From contig JBQTIA010000039.1 in NCBI GenBank assembly GCA_052388455.1, positions 16,722-80,721 on the forward strand: a stretch of DNA of 64,000 nucleotides, in the 5' to 3' direction. A program made the translations under genes and the position numbers. This DNA comes from CAZSNH01 sp052388455 (lineage in GTDB: Bacteria; Pseudomonadota; Alphaproteobacteria; Rhizobiales; Hyphomicrobiaceae). The notes below the pieces were generated by a model. The model was not told the DNA's origin and made no database searches. It saw only the letters and a program-made list of their open reading frames with translations. Positions 7,688 to 16,087 of this stretch are shown one piece after another; the first letter of the stretch is position 1; the number at the start of each line of letters is the position of its first letter.

Positions 7688-8062
7688 CTATTCGTAGTAG
7701 GCGAACTGCTTTTTCGCCCGCTCGACCACCTGCCACGTCCCGGTGAAGCCTGCCGGGGAAATGAATGCGTCACCGGCGCGGAAGGTGTGCTCAGAGCCGT
7801 CATCGCCACGCACGACGATGACCCCGGCAAGCAGGTGGCAGAACTCGCTCTCGGTGAATACCACGCGCCAGGTGCCCGGCTCGCACTCCCAAAGCCCGCT
7901 GACGAAGCGGCCGTCGACGCTCTGGTAGAGCACCGTTGCGGTCTGAACCGGATCGCCCGCCACGATCCGCTGCGCGTCCGGCCGGTAGCTCTGCGGCTCA
8001 CCTGTCGCATCTGCAAAGCCGATGACTTTCGGGAAAGCAGGGGGACTCGATCGGGTCGTCAT
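7688..8062 (-). CDS. Cupin-domain protein (DUF861/EutQ-like)
   Basis: 124 residues forming a single cupin barrel: ECEPGTWRVVFTESEFCHLLAGVIVV corresponds to cupin motif 1, and GDAFISPAGFTGTWQVVE to motif 2. It resembles the DUF861 cupins often annotated as sugar- or ethanolamine-related, but metal ligands are few and the substrate is unknown. ATG 8062 is preferred to GTG 8068 because GGATGGAG precedes it. It lies 25 bases downstream of the rnhA stop on the same strand, so it may be the last gene of the ispH-thrB-rnhA unit. Confidence 0.75.
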   Translation of the reverse strand: MTTRSSPPAFPKVIGFADATGEPQSYRPDAQRIVAGDPVQTATVLYQSVDGRFVSGLWECEPGTWRVVFTESEFCHLLAGVIVVRGDDGSEHTFRAGDAFISPAGFTGTWQVVERAKKQFAYYE

Positions 8063-8087
8063 GGCCACGGCTCCATCCTATTGACTT

Positions 8088-8627
8088 TCACTCCTGCGGT
8101 GGGGCGTCGTCGCGTCGGCGGCTCTTGAACTCCGTCAGCCCCTTGCGGGCCAGCGCGTCGGCGCGCTCGTTCTCGGGGTGGCCGGCGTGGCCCTTGACCC
8201 AACGCCAGTCGATGGCGTGGCGGCTGCGCGCTTCGTCCAGCCGCTGCCAGAGGTCCAGATTCTTGACCGGCTTCTTGTCCGCCGTGCGCCAGCCGTTGCG
8301 CTTCCAGCCGTGGATCCACTTGGTGATGCCGTCTTTGAGGTAGGCGCTGTCGGTGTGCAGCTCGACCGGGCTCGACCGCTTCAAGGCGTCGAGGGCGGAG
8401 ATAGCGGCCAAAAGCTCCATGCGGTTGTTGGTGGTCTCCGGTTCGCCGCCACAGATTTCCTTGCGCCGCTCGCCGTAGATCAGGATGGCGCCCCAGCCTC
8501 CTGGGCCGGGGTTCCCCGAGCAGGCGCCGTCCGTGTAGATCACCACGGTCCGGCCGCGGCCGGCAGCGGGAGCCGACGCCTCGCTGTCCTTCGGCGCATT
8601 GCTGCTTTCGCTCCGCTCCTTGCTCAT
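8088..8627 (-). CDS. rnhA: Ribonuclease HI
   Basis: Cleaves RNA in RNA-DNA hybrids. 179 residues; the first 25 are a charged, low-complexity lead. All four catalytic acidic residues are visible: IYTDGACSGNPGPGGWG (Asp), NNRMELLAAI (Glu), LHTDSAYLKDGI (Asp) and HPENERADALA (Asp), plus the handle region WIHGWKRNGW. Its ATG overlaps the thrB stop by 4 bases (ATGA), so translation is coupled. The ispH-thrB-rnhA order is conserved in alphaproteobacteria. Confidence 0.96.
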   Translation of the reverse strand: MSKERSESSNAPKDSEASAPAAGRGRTVVIYTDGACSGNPGPGGWGAILIYGERRKEICGGEPETTNNRMELLAAISALDALKRSSPVELHTDSAYLKDGITKWIHGWKRNGWRTADKKPVKNLDLWQRLDEARSRHAIDWRWVKGHAGHPENERADALARKGLTEFKSRRRDDAPPQE

Positions 8628-9595
8628 GCCGCCCCTCCCAGCCCGTAGTCGGTGGCCGACGTGACGCTCTGGTGAAAACGCAGGCGGCGGAGGTAATCGA
8701 TCGGATTGTGCGGGCTGACGAGGGCGTCCTTCGAGGTATGCAGCCAGTCGTAGGAGCGGGTCAGCAGGAAGCGCATCGCCGCCCCGCGCGCCAGCATCGG
8801 CAACGCCTCGCGCTCGGCCGGCGACAGGGGACGCACCTGCTCGTAGCCGGCGAGCAGCGCCCGCCCCTTGGTGATGTTGAAGGAAAAATCGGATTCGAAG
8901 CACCAGGCGTTGAGGCAGATGGCGACGTCGTAGGCCAGCGCGTCGTTGCAGGCGAAATAGAAGTCGATCAGCCCCGAGAGCGAGGGTCCGAGGAAGAACA
9001 CGTTGTCGGGGAAGAGGTCGGCGTGAATGATACCGGCCGCGAGCCCGCGCGGCCAGCGCTCCTCCAGCAGCTCCAGCTCGGCGCCGATCAGTGTATCGAG
9101 ACCGGCTGCGATCTCGCTCGCGCGGGAAGAAAACCGCGCGAAGAGCGGCCGCCAGCCGTCGATGCCGAGGGCGTTCGGACGGCGGAGTAAAAATCCTGCG
9201 CTGGCAAGATGCAGCTCGGCGAGCGTGCGGCCGACGCCGCTGCAATGCTCGGGTCGCGGCCGGCGGACCGAAAGGCCGTCGAGGAACGTCACCAGGGCCG
9301 CCGCCCGGCCGGCCAGCTCCGACAGGCTCTCGCCGGCACTGTTGCGAAGGGGTGTCGGACAGGCGACGCCGGCCCTGGCCAGGTGCTCCATCAGCCCGAG
9401 GAAAAACGGCAGGTCGGCGCGCGCGACGCGCTTCTCGTAGAGCGTCAGGATGTAGGTGCCGGCGGTCGTGCGGACGAGGTAGTTGGTGTTCTCGACGCCC
9501 TCGGCGATGCCCTTGTAGGAGACGAGCGCGCCGAGCCCATAGCCGGCGATGAAGGAGGCCAGCTCCTCGTCGGTCACTTCGGTATAGACGGCCAT
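8624..9595 (-). CDS. thrB: Homoserine kinase (ThrB2/APH-fold type)
   Basis: Phosphorylates L-homoserine in threonine synthesis. 323 residues of the aminoglycoside-phosphotransferase fold, not the GHMP fold of E. coli ThrB: GVENTNYLVRTTAGTYILTLYE in the N-lobe, the catalytic loop IIHADLFPDNVFF near residue 192 and the metal-binding SGLIDFYFACND. Length fits the family. It lies 6 bases after the ispH stop and overlaps rnhA by 4 bases. Confidence 0.95.
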   Translation of the reverse strand: MAVYTEVTDEELASFIAGYGLGALVSYKGIAEGVENTNYLVRTTAGTYILTLYEKRVARADLPFFLGLMEHLARAGVACPTPLRNSAGESLSELAGRAAALVTFLDGLSVRRPRPEHCSGVGRTLAELHLASAGFLLRRPNALGIDGWRPLFARFSSRASEIAAGLDTLIGAELELLEERWPRGLAAGIIHADLFPDNVFFLGPSLSGLIDFYFACNDALAYDVAICLNAWCFESDFSFNITKGRALLAGYEQVRPLSPAEREALPMLARGAAMRFLLTRSYDWLHTSKDALVSPHNPIDYLRRLRFHQSVTSATDYGLGGAA

Positions 9596-9601
9596 CGCGC
9601 G

Positions 9602-10600
9602 CTATCCGCCCGCCCGCACGGGGGCTGGCCGCATGGGAGCGGGGGAGACGTCGCGCAGCTCGCGCGGCACGTTGAACGCGACCCGCTCCTCGGCCGTGGT
9701 GACCGTTTCGAGCGTCACCTCGTAACGCTCGTGAAGGGCGGCCAGCACCTCGTCGACCAGCTTGTCGGGGGCCGAGGCGCCGGCGGTGACGCCGAGTTTC
9801 CGGATTCCCGCCAGCCGGTCCCAGGGAATGTCGGCGGCCCGCTGGATGAGCATGGCGAGCGGACACCCGGCCCGCTCCGCAACCTCGACCAGACGCACGG
9901 AATTGGAGCTGTTCGGGGCGCCGACCACGAGCAGGGCTTCGACGCGCGGCGCGATCGCCTTGACCGCCGCCTGCCGGTTCGTCGTGGCGTAGCAGATGTC
10001 CTCCTTGTGCGGGCCGACGATGGCGGGAAACCGGCTCCTGAGCACGGCGACGATCTCCGCCGTGTCGTCGACCGACAGCGTCGTCTGCGTCGCGTAGGCC
10101 AGCCGCTCCCTGTCCCGGGGCTCGAACGCGCGGGCATCGGACACCGTCTCGATCAGGGTTACGGCACCCTCCGGGAGCTGACCCATGGTCCCCTCGACCT
10201 CGGGGTGGCCGCCGTGTCCGACGAGTATGATCTCCAGCCCCATTTCGTGGTGCCGCTGCGCCTCGATATGCACCTTGAAGACGAGCGGGCAGGTCGCGTC
10301 GATGGCGAACATGTTGCGGGCCCGGGCCGCCGCCGGCACCGCTTTTGCGACGCCGTGTGCTGAAAATATCACAGGCTGATCGGTGTCGGGGATCTCGTTG
10401 AGTTCGTCCACAAAAACGGCACCTTTGGCGCGCAATTCGTCGACGACGAACTTGTTGTGAACGATCTCGTGCCGGACGTAGACGGGTGCTCCGAACTTCT
10501 GAAGGGCCAGTTCTACGATCTGAATGGCGCGGTCCACGCCGGCACAGAAGCCGCGAGGGGCGGCGAGCAACAGGGTCAACGCGGGGCGGTATCGCGACAT
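9602..10600 (-). CDS. ispH: 4-hydroxy-3-methylbut-2-enyl diphosphate reductase
   Basis: Last step of the non-mevalonate isoprenoid pathway, an Fe-S enzyme. The three cluster cysteines are in APRGFCAGVDRAIQ, DATCPLVFKVH and EDICYATTNRQAA, and the substrate-binding HGVAKAV and HGGHPEVEGTMGQ are present. 332 residues from ATG 10600; an in-frame start at 10663 would add 21 residues that do not look like the family N-terminus (SRYRPALTLLLAAPRGFCAG is a normal beginning). Confidence 0.96.
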   Translation of the reverse strand: MSRYRPALTLLLAAPRGFCAGVDRAIQIVELALQKFGAPVYVRHEIVHNKFVVDELRAKGAVFVDELNEIPDTDQPVIFSAHGVAKAVPAAARARNMFAIDATCPLVFKVHIEAQRHHEMGLEIILVGHGGHPEVEGTMGQLPEGAVTLIETVSDARAFEPRDRERLAYATQTTLSVDDTAEIVAVLRSRFPAIVGPHKEDICYATTNRQAAVKAIAPRVEALLVVGAPNSSNSVRLVEVAERAGCPLAMLIQRAADIPWDRLAGIRKLGVTAGASAPDKLVDEVLAALHERYEVTLETVTTAEERVAFNVPRELRDVSPAPMRPAPVRAGG

Positions 10601-10808
10601 GGTCTCGGCCGATGAATTGAGCTCGAAGGCTTGACGGCGATGGACCGGCGGTGCCGGGCGCATTCAGCACGACGGCTTTAGCACACTTGGCCCGAAGGTT
10701 TCAGAGGTGATAGACTTGAGTCGGAACGAGACCAAGACGGTCTTCCGGGGGATTCGACAGTTGGCAGACCCTGATCGGCGATTTTCGGGCCGCGGCTCGG
10801 GCGCGACG

Positions 10809-11504
10809 ATGGCTTCGCGTCCGCTGCGTGCGGGCGGCCCGTCGCTCGCCCGGCACATCTACGCTTGGAAGCCCTGCGCCAGTGTCGCAGCCGTGATGCT
10901 GGCCACCGCGCCTCTCGGCGGCTGCGGACTGTCGTCGCTGACGTCCGGGCTCGGCACCGGCATTTTCGGCGGCTCATCGAAATCAGATACCGCGGCGGGC
11001 GCCGCGGTCAGCGAAGAACAGCTTCTCACCGCCGCCAAAGCCGATGTCAGCTCGACAGGGGTCGGCGCCCTGCCGGAGGTCGCTCACGGCTGCCCGAAGG
11101 TGACGATTTCGCCCCGCGACAACAACCTCACGATCTACGAGCCCGGCCGGGTCGGCGACGGGCTGGCCGTCGTCCACCGCGGCGAAATCACCAAGACGGC
11201 GCGCGAGTGCCAGATCGAGCCGGGTCGGGTGACGGTGAAATACGGTTTCTCGGGCCGCGTTCTGCTCGGGCCGCGCGGCAAGTCCGGCCCGGTCACGCTG
11301 CCGGTCAACATCACGGTGACCGATTCCAAGCGCGAGAAGATCACCGGCGACAAGATGAGCATCGATACGGCGGTCGCGATCGAAAATCCGATCGGCTATT
11401 TCTCTGCGGTGCGCACGGTGACGTTCGTCATTCCGGAAGGGTCGCGGCCGGGTGAGTTCGAGGTCAACCTGTCGTTCGACCGCGCCGCCCCCGGCGCCGG
11501 CTGA
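10809..11504 (+). CDS. Hypothetical lipoprotein
   Basis: 231 residues from ATG 10809 (an in-frame start exists at 10707). A hydrophobic segment ends in ATAPLGGC, a lipobox with Cys near residue 39, so it is probably a lipid-anchored periplasmic or outer-membrane protein. The mature part contains CPKVTISPRDNNLTIYEPG, a conserved Cys pair and a beta-strand-rich domain (VTVKYGFSGRVLLGP, TLPVNITVTDSKRE, RTVTFVIPEG) resembling a single beta-sandwich. No characterised family is recognised; such proteins are common in Hyphomicrobiales. Confidence 0.7.
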   Translation: MASRPLRAGGPSLARHIYAWKPCASVAAVMLATAPLGGCGLSSLTSGLGTGIFGGSSKSDTAAGAAVSEEQLLTAAKADVSSTGVGALPEVAHGCPKVTISPRDNNLTIYEPGRVGDGLAVVHRGEITKTARECQIEPGRVTVKYGFSGRVLLGPRGKSGPVTLPVNITVTDSKREKITGDKMSIDTAVAIENPIGYFSAVRTVTFVIPEGSRPGEFEVNLSFDRAAPGAG

Positions 11505-11946
11505 TCCCCACCGCACGCTTCCTCACTTTCCAGCCGAATGAAAAATGAATGGCTCTGTTCGCGCGTCGTGTGGAGAACCGACAGAAGCGCCTGCATCGCC
11601 TCACCCTTGAAGGGGAAGCACGCCGCGCCACGAGTTGGCTTGCGGGATGCGGAACGTCCGGGGCAACTTCACCGCAACAGCAAGTCAACTCGTCCTCGGC
11701 GCGGCGCGGCGGGGGTGTTGTGCGGCTCCCCGCACCCCCTCCAGGAAACACAGTCGCGCCCTCAATCGACTTCGCGAGCAAAGTCAAAAGAAAAGCCAGG
11801 GTTTTGGCCCCGGCCTTCGCAGTCGTTCCTCCCGGGCGCGGCTTCGGGCGCTTAGCCCTATCCGCTTGTTCCTTCTTGTGCGGGCGCTGCTCCCCCCCGG
11901 ACGCGCCCGCTTCCGGCTCACGTGGAGCCGACGCCGTATCCCGCCG
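11505..11946. other. 442-bp gap without a convincing gene
   Basis: Lies between the lipoprotein gene (+) and atpF (-). Open frames here are Arg/Pro-rich or have no start context, and the sequence has runs such as CCCCGCACCCCC and GGGGTGTTGTG. It probably holds the 3' ends and processing region of the convergent transcripts. No T-run terminator is visible. Confidence 0.4.
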
Positions 11947-12438
11947 TCAGTTGAGACGGCCTTTGAGGTCGGTGATGCTCTGGTCGATGAGGCCCGATGC
12001 GGTGTCGCCGGAGACGCGGCTGCGGAGAATTTTCTCGGCCGCAGCCAGCGCCGCATCGACGGCGGCGCCGCGCACCTCGGCCTGGGCCTGAGCCTCGGCC
12101 CGCGCGATCTTGTCCTCGGCCAGCTTGGTCCGCCGCTCCAAACTCTCGGCGAGACCCTTGCGCGTCTCGGCGGCGAGCGATTCGGCTTCGCGGCGAGCCT
12201 GCTGCACGATGACCTTGGCTTCCTCGTCGGCCTCGCGCGCCTTGCGCTGATAATCGGCGAGCAGCTGCTGGGCTTCCTCGCGCAGGCGACGGGCCTCGTC
12301 GAGTTCCCGGCGAATCTCGTCGGCACGATCGTCGAGGATGCGCGTCACCAGCCGCGGCACGCGGTAGTAGACCAGCATCGCCATGAACAGGATGAAGGCG
12401 ACGAGAACCCAGAATTTTGCATCTTGCGGATCGAACAT
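11947..12438 (-). CDS. atpF: ATP synthase Fo subunit b
   Basis: 163 residues: an N-terminal membrane helix (FWVLVAFILFMAMLVYYRVP, about 9-28) followed by a long charged coiled coil (DDRADEIRRELDEARRLREEAQQ and on) that forms the peripheral stalk. It is the last gene of the atpIBEF'F operon, 10 bases after the b' gene. Alphaproteobacteria keep Fo and F1 genes in separate operons, and no F1 genes are in this window. Confidence 0.95.
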   Translation of the reverse strand: MFDPQDAKFWVLVAFILFMAMLVYYRVPRLVTRILDDRADEIRRELDEARRLREEAQQLLADYQRKAREADEEAKVIVQQARREAESLAAETRKGLAESLERRTKLAEDKIARAEAQAQAEVRGAAVDAALAAAEKILRSRVSGDTASGLIDQSITDLKGRLN

Positions 12439-12448
12439 GGAAGCGGCC

Positions 12449-12964
12449 TTACTTTGTCGCGCCGGACGCCAGCGCCTTGCGAATTTCGTCGGCGCTGACG
12501 GTCTGATTGATCAGCTTGGAAAGCACGGCGCCAGCCGTCTCGGTCGCAATGTCGCCGACGCTGGCGAGCGCCTTGACTTTGGTCGCCGATATGCGGGTTT
12601 CGGCGTCGACCAGCTTGGCCGCGATCACCGCATCGACCTTGGATTTCTCCTTGTCGACCTCGCCTGCGAGCCGCTCCCGCGTCTCTTTGGCGATGCCGGC
12701 CGCGTTGCCCCGCGCGTCGGAAAGCGCCTTTTCGTAACCCGCGAGTGCTTTCTCCGTCTCGCCCTTCAGGCGCTCGGCCGCGTCGAGATCGCGCTGAATG
12801 CGATCCCGCCGCTCCTCGATCACCTCGCCGACGCGCGGCAGGGCGATGCGCGACATGATGTAGTAGAGCACGCCGAAAGTCAGGGCCAGCCAGAAGAGCT
12901 GCGGCGCGAAGTGATCGGTATTGAGCTGCGGCAGGCCGGCCAGCGCAAGGAAAGGTGCGTGCAT
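12449..12964 (-). CDS. atpG: ATP synthase Fo subunit b'
   Basis: 171 residues. One membrane helix (PQLFWLALTFGVLYYIMSRI, about 21-40), then PRVGEVIEERRDRIQRDLDAAERLKG and a Lys/Glu-rich coiled coil. This is the divergent b-type partner (b') that pairs with b in photosynthetic and alphaproteobacterial ATP synthases; it is called atpF' or atpG in different genomes. It follows atpE across a 139-base gap containing a repeat hairpin. Confidence 0.93.
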   Translation of the reverse strand: MHAPFLALAGLPQLNTDHFAPQLFWLALTFGVLYYIMSRIALPRVGEVIEERRDRIQRDLDAAERLKGETEKALAGYEKALSDARGNAAGIAKETRERLAGEVDKEKSKVDAVIAAKLVDAETRISATKVKALASVGDIATETAGAVLSKLINQTVSADEIRKALASGATK

Positions 12965-12998
12965 CTCGGATTCCCGTCAGGGAGCAGGGACTAGGTTT

Positions 12999-13096
12999 GA
13001 GGGACTAGGGACTAGGGACTAGGGAAAAGTTATGAGGGAAGAAGACAGCGGAGCCGCAACTATGCGCATCCCCTGTCCCTAATCCCTAGTCCCTCA
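12999..13096 (-). repeat. GGGACTA repeats forming a hairpin between atpE and atpF'
   Basis: The left arm (12999-13024) is made of tandem GGGACTA units. The right arm (about 13076-13096, TCCCTAATCCCTAGTCCCTC) is its reverse complement with one mismatch over about 20 bases. In the operon mRNA the hairpin would start about 8 bases after the atpE stop. It could protect the atpE message from 3' decay, attenuate into the b'/b genes, or be a repeat expansion with no role. Confidence 0.7.
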
Positions 13097-13103
13097 CTTC
13101 AAA

Positions 13104-13328
13104 TCAACCGTAGAGGATGATCAGCGCGATCAGCAGGCCGAAGAGGCCGGTGGCTTCCGCGAGCGCGAAGCCGATCAGCAGGTTGGTGAACTGGCCCGGA
13201 GCGGCCGAGGGGTTGCGCATGGCGCCCGACAGATAGTTGCCGAAGATGTTGCCGATGCCGATACCGGCGCCGATCAGCGCGCTGCAGGCGAGGCCGGCGC
13301 CGATCATCTTGGCCGATGCGAGATCCAT
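13104..13328 (-). CDS. atpE: ATP synthase Fo subunit c
   Basis: 74-residue proteolipid of the rotor ring. It is a helical hairpin: ASAKMIGAGLACSALIGAGIGIGNIFGNYL, the polar loop MRNPSAAPG, then LIGFALAEATGLFGLLIALIILYG with the proton-carrying Glu in ALAEATGLF. AGGAG precedes the ATG at 13328 (TTTCAAAGGAGACTACTC read on the minus strand). Expected to be the most highly translated gene of the operon. Confidence 0.97.
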   Translation of the reverse strand: MDLASAKMIGAGLACSALIGAGIGIGNIFGNYLSGAMRNPSAAPGQFTNLLIGFALAEATGLFGLLIALIILYG

Positions 13329-13407
13329 GAGTAGTCTCCTTTGAGGTCTGTGTTCGAGTGGATTGGATGCGTGGGGCGGGATGCGAACGGCCGCGCCGGA
13401 CGGTCCG

Positions 13408-14196
13408 TCAGTGGTGCATGTTCAGCGCGTCGTTCAAGTAGATGCAGGTGAGAACGGTGAAGATGAGCGCCTGTAGGAAGGCGACCAGAAATTCGAGACC
13501 GGTGAACGCCACCATGAAGCCGAGCGGAGCGATGCCTCCGAGCGAGGCGAGACCGCCGACCGAGCCGAGCCCGACGACGAACCCGCCGAACACCTTGAGC
13601 ATGGTGTGGCCCGCCATCATGTTGGCGAAGAGACGCACCGAATGGCTGATCGGGCGGATGAAGTAGGAGATCAGCTCGATCGGGATGATGACCGGCATCA
13701 GCCACAGCGGCACGCCTTCCGGCACGAACAGGCGCAGGTAGCCGAAGCCGTGCTTGGCGAAACCGATGATGGTGACTGCGATCCAGACCATTGCGGCGAG
13801 CGCGAAGGTCACGATGATGTGGCTCGTCACCGTGAACGTGCCGGGAATCATGCCGATCAGGTTGAGGGCGAGAATGAAGATGAAAATCGAAAACACCCAG
13901 GGGAAGTACTTCATCCCCTCTTCGCCGAGATTCTCGCGCACCATGCTCGCGATGTACTCATAGACCATCTCGGCCATCGATTGTACGCGGGTTGGCACCA
14001 GCGCCCGGCCGCGCATGGCGAGGATCAGGAAACCCGACACCAGCGCGACGGCGAGCACCATGTAGAAAGCGGCGTTGGTGAACGAAACATCGTAGCCGAA
14101 CAGCTCGAGCGGATGCAGACGCTCGATCTCGAACTGGTGCATGGGGCCGTGCGCCTCGGCGCCGTGGCCGCCACTCGCTGCGTTATCGCTTGCCAA
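13408..14196 (-). CDS. atpB: ATP synthase Fo subunit a
   Basis: 262 residues with at least five membrane helices. The conserved Arg of the proton channel is in ISHSVRLFANMMAGH near residue 190; GLEFLVAFLQALIFTVLTCIYL is the final helix. The N-terminus is His/Glu-rich and short. It follows atpI by 14 bases and precedes atpE by 79 bases. Confidence 0.97.
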   Translation of the reverse strand: MASDNAASGGHGAEAHGPMHQFEIERLHPLELFGYDVSFTNAAFYMVLAVALVSGFLILAMRGRALVPTRVQSMAEMVYEYIASMVRENLGEEGMKYFPWVFSIFIFILALNLIGMIPGTFTVTSHIIVTFALAAMVWIAVTIIGFAKHGFGYLRLFVPEGVPLWLMPVIIPIELISYFIRPISHSVRLFANMMAGHTMLKVFGGFVVGLGSVGGLASLGGIAPLGFMVAFTGLEFLVAFLQALIFTVLTCIYLNDALNMHH

Positions 14197-14210
14197 CTCG
14201 CCAATCCCCC

Positions 14211-14618
14211 TCAGTCGTCGTCATCGTCTCTCACGGGCTTCGCGGCCCGCTGCAGCGGTTCCATCTCGGCCTGCATCCGCCGTGCGGTGCGGATCACGTT
14301 CATCAGCCCGGCGGCGAAGCCGAGCAGCAGAAACAGCACCATCAGCCAGGGTGCGGTGCCCAAATACGTGTCGAAAACACGCCCCAGAAATCCGCCGACC
14401 AGGATGCCGACGACCAGCTCGATGGCGATCTTCGACGCCTTCCCGTAGGCGGCTCCCCGTGCCCGCTGATCCGGCGGCGGCGCGTGCTGCGCCTTGGCCG
14501 TATCGAGCTTCTGCCCCAGTTGCTCCGCACGCCGGCGAAATGCGGCGCGCTCCTCGGGAGAAATCTGCCCCTGCCCCGGCTCGGAATTGTCCCCTGACGG
14601 TGGCTCCGACGATGGCAT
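14211..14618 (-). CDS. atpI: ATP synthase accessory protein AtpI
   Basis: 135 residues. A charged N-terminus (SPEERAAFRRRAEQLGQKLD) precedes two membrane helices: KIAIELVVGILVGGFLGRVFD and PWLMVLFLLLGFAAGLMNVIRTA. AtpI helps c-ring assembly and perhaps Mg or Ca handling. ATG 14618 is chosen; an in-frame start at 14693 would add an unlikely basic leader. The C-terminus is a run of Asp residues. First gene of the Fo operon. Confidence 0.88.
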   Translation of the reverse strand: MPSSEPPSGDNSEPGQGQISPEERAAFRRRAEQLGQKLDTAKAQHAPPPDQRARGAAYGKASKIAIELVVGILVGGFLGRVFDTYLGTAPWLMVLFLLLGFAAGLMNVIRTARRMQAEMEPLQRAAKPVRDDDDD

Positions 14619-14925
14619 GGCCCGGCTCCGAGCTGCCCGGGCCAGACTGGAACACAGCCAAATCCGCGGGTATTTCAAAGTCGCGCGGACCATAGTGAGC
14701 GCGGCTCGGGAGTGTCAAGCAACGCTCCCGCCGCGGACCCGCGACTAGGGTACGGCGAATAAGCGCAGGGGCGGACGGGGCGACCGGCCAAGGCGCCTGG
14801 GGGTTCTCTGTAAAACCGGGAAAAGTCCCGTCGCGGACTGCGATGGGTCGTCCGTCGTGCTGCCACACTCATGATGCCGATGCATAGTGGACGTCGGAGA
14901 TCCGATTCGCGGCGAGGACGACGAA
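14619..14925. other. Divergent intergenic region, atp operon promoter expected
   Basis: 307 bases between atpI (-) and the SH3-domain gene (+). Both promoters must lie here, but no clear -35/-10 pair is recognised. It contains GC-rich short repeats only, and no gene. Confidence 0.4.
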
Positions 14926-15969
14926 ATGCATCGGTACGTTTTCGGGCTTTCACTGGTGGCGGCTGCACATGATGCCGGAGCAGCCCCGCGCGCGCTCACC
15001 GGCCAGGAACTCACCGAAAAGGTTCCCGGCGCTCAGATCTCGATCGATACGCCCATCGGCTCGAAGATTCCCATGCGCTTCGGTCGCGACGGCCTCGTGA
15101 CAGGTGAAGCGGGCGTGCTCGGCGTCTACCTCGGTGCGGCCAAGGACCGGGGCCGCTGGTGGGTCGCCGAGGACCGGCTGTGCATCAAGTGGTTCCGCTG
15201 GTTCGATGCCGTCCCGCGCTGCCTCGATCTCAAACTGGAAGGCAACCGCATCTTCTGGCGCAAGGACGACGGCGAGAGCGGCACCGGCACGTTGACCGAA
15301 AGCCCTCGGGTCACGGCGCCGGCAACGGCTCCCGGCTCCTATCCGGCAGCTGCTCCAACACCAAAGAAGGCATCCCCTTCTGCTGCGGTAACCGCCGATC
15401 CGACGCCCGCTCCGCAAGTCTCGGCGCCGGCTGAGCGCGAGGCGGATCAACCTGAGGAGGTGACCGCCCAGGCGCCGGCCGTCGCGGTGCCCAGCGCAGA
15501 GCCTCCGCCGGCTCGAGTGGCGGCCGGCCCAGCCGGCCCGCCGCCGGCCGAAACGGCTGAAATCGCGCCGACCACTGCAGCCAGCGATTCGGCGCCCGAG
15601 CCGCACGCCGATCGGCCCCGACCGGCACCGCCCGCAGTTCAGGCCATGCCCGCTCCGCAATCCGCCCCGACTCGCACGACCGAGACGCCGAAGCGCCCGT
15701 CGCCTCGCGCGGCCACGGCCCGTCCGCTGCCCGACCCAGGTCCGTCGTTCCGCGTGGCGCGGGTCGACGACGACGACATGCTCAATGTGCGCAGCGGCCC
15801 ATCGGACCGGCGGCCGGTCATCGGCATCATCCCCCCGCGTGGACGCGGCGTCCGTATCGTCGGGCTGTGCCGCGGCGAGTGGTGCCCGGTCCGGCACGGC
15901 GGCGTTTCCGGCTGGGTCAACCGGTACTATCTCGCCGAAGACGCTCCCGGTTCTCAGGCCCGCGATTGA
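14926..15969 (+). CDS. Secreted protein with C-terminal bacterial SH3 domain
   Basis: 347 residues. The N-terminus (MHRYVFGLSLVAAAHDAGAAP) is a likely signal peptide. Residues about 20-125 form a small Trp/Arg-rich domain (GRWWVAEDRLCIKWFRWFDAVPRCLDL), with a Cys pair, seen in many rhizobial secreted proteins. Residues about 130-270 are Pro/Ala-rich linker. The C-terminal SH3b domain has MLNVRSGPSDRRPVIG and GEWCPVRHGGVSGWVNRYYL, the typical cell-wall-binding pattern. ATG 14926 has GAGGACGA in front. Probably a periplasmic protein that binds peptidoglycan. Confidence 0.78.
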   Translation: MHRYVFGLSLVAAAHDAGAAPRALTGQELTEKVPGAQISIDTPIGSKIPMRFGRDGLVTGEAGVLGVYLGAAKDRGRWWVAEDRLCIKWFRWFDAVPRCLDLKLEGNRIFWRKDDGESGTGTLTESPRVTAPATAPGSYPAAAPTPKKASPSAAVTADPTPAPQVSAPAEREADQPEEVTAQAPAVAVPSAEPPPARVAAGPAGPPPAETAEIAPTTAASDSAPEPHADRPRPAPPAVQAMPAPQSAPTRTTETPKRPSPRAATARPLPDPGPSFRVARVDDDDMLNVRSGPSDRRPVIGIIPPRGRGVRIVGLCRGEWCPVRHGGVSGWVNRYYLAEDAPGSQARD

Positions 15970-15978
15970 CTGGGACCG

Positions 15979-16032
15979 GAACTCGGGGCCGGGACTCGGG
16001 GCCGGGACTCGGGGGCCGGGTCGGGACTGGGA
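15979..16032. repeat. Tandem GGGACTCGGGGCC repeats
   Basis: Three to four imperfect 13-base units directly after the SH3-gene stop and before the VOC gene. Very G-rich; no role is evident. Confidence 0.8.
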
Positions 16033-16087
16033 CCTGTGTCGGCTCGACCCGCCCCCCCACCCGACCCGAAACCACGGGAGGACGCCC

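Noticed and set aside
8088..10670. A single 860-codon minus-strand frame over rnhA, thrB and ispH
   Set aside because: Only its last 179 codons are rnhA. The rest is Arg-rich shadow of thrB and ispH, which are real in another frame.
11549..12091. Open frame between the lipoprotein gene and atpF as a gene
   Set aside because: It runs into atpF on the other strand, lacks a ribosome site, and its product shows no domain.
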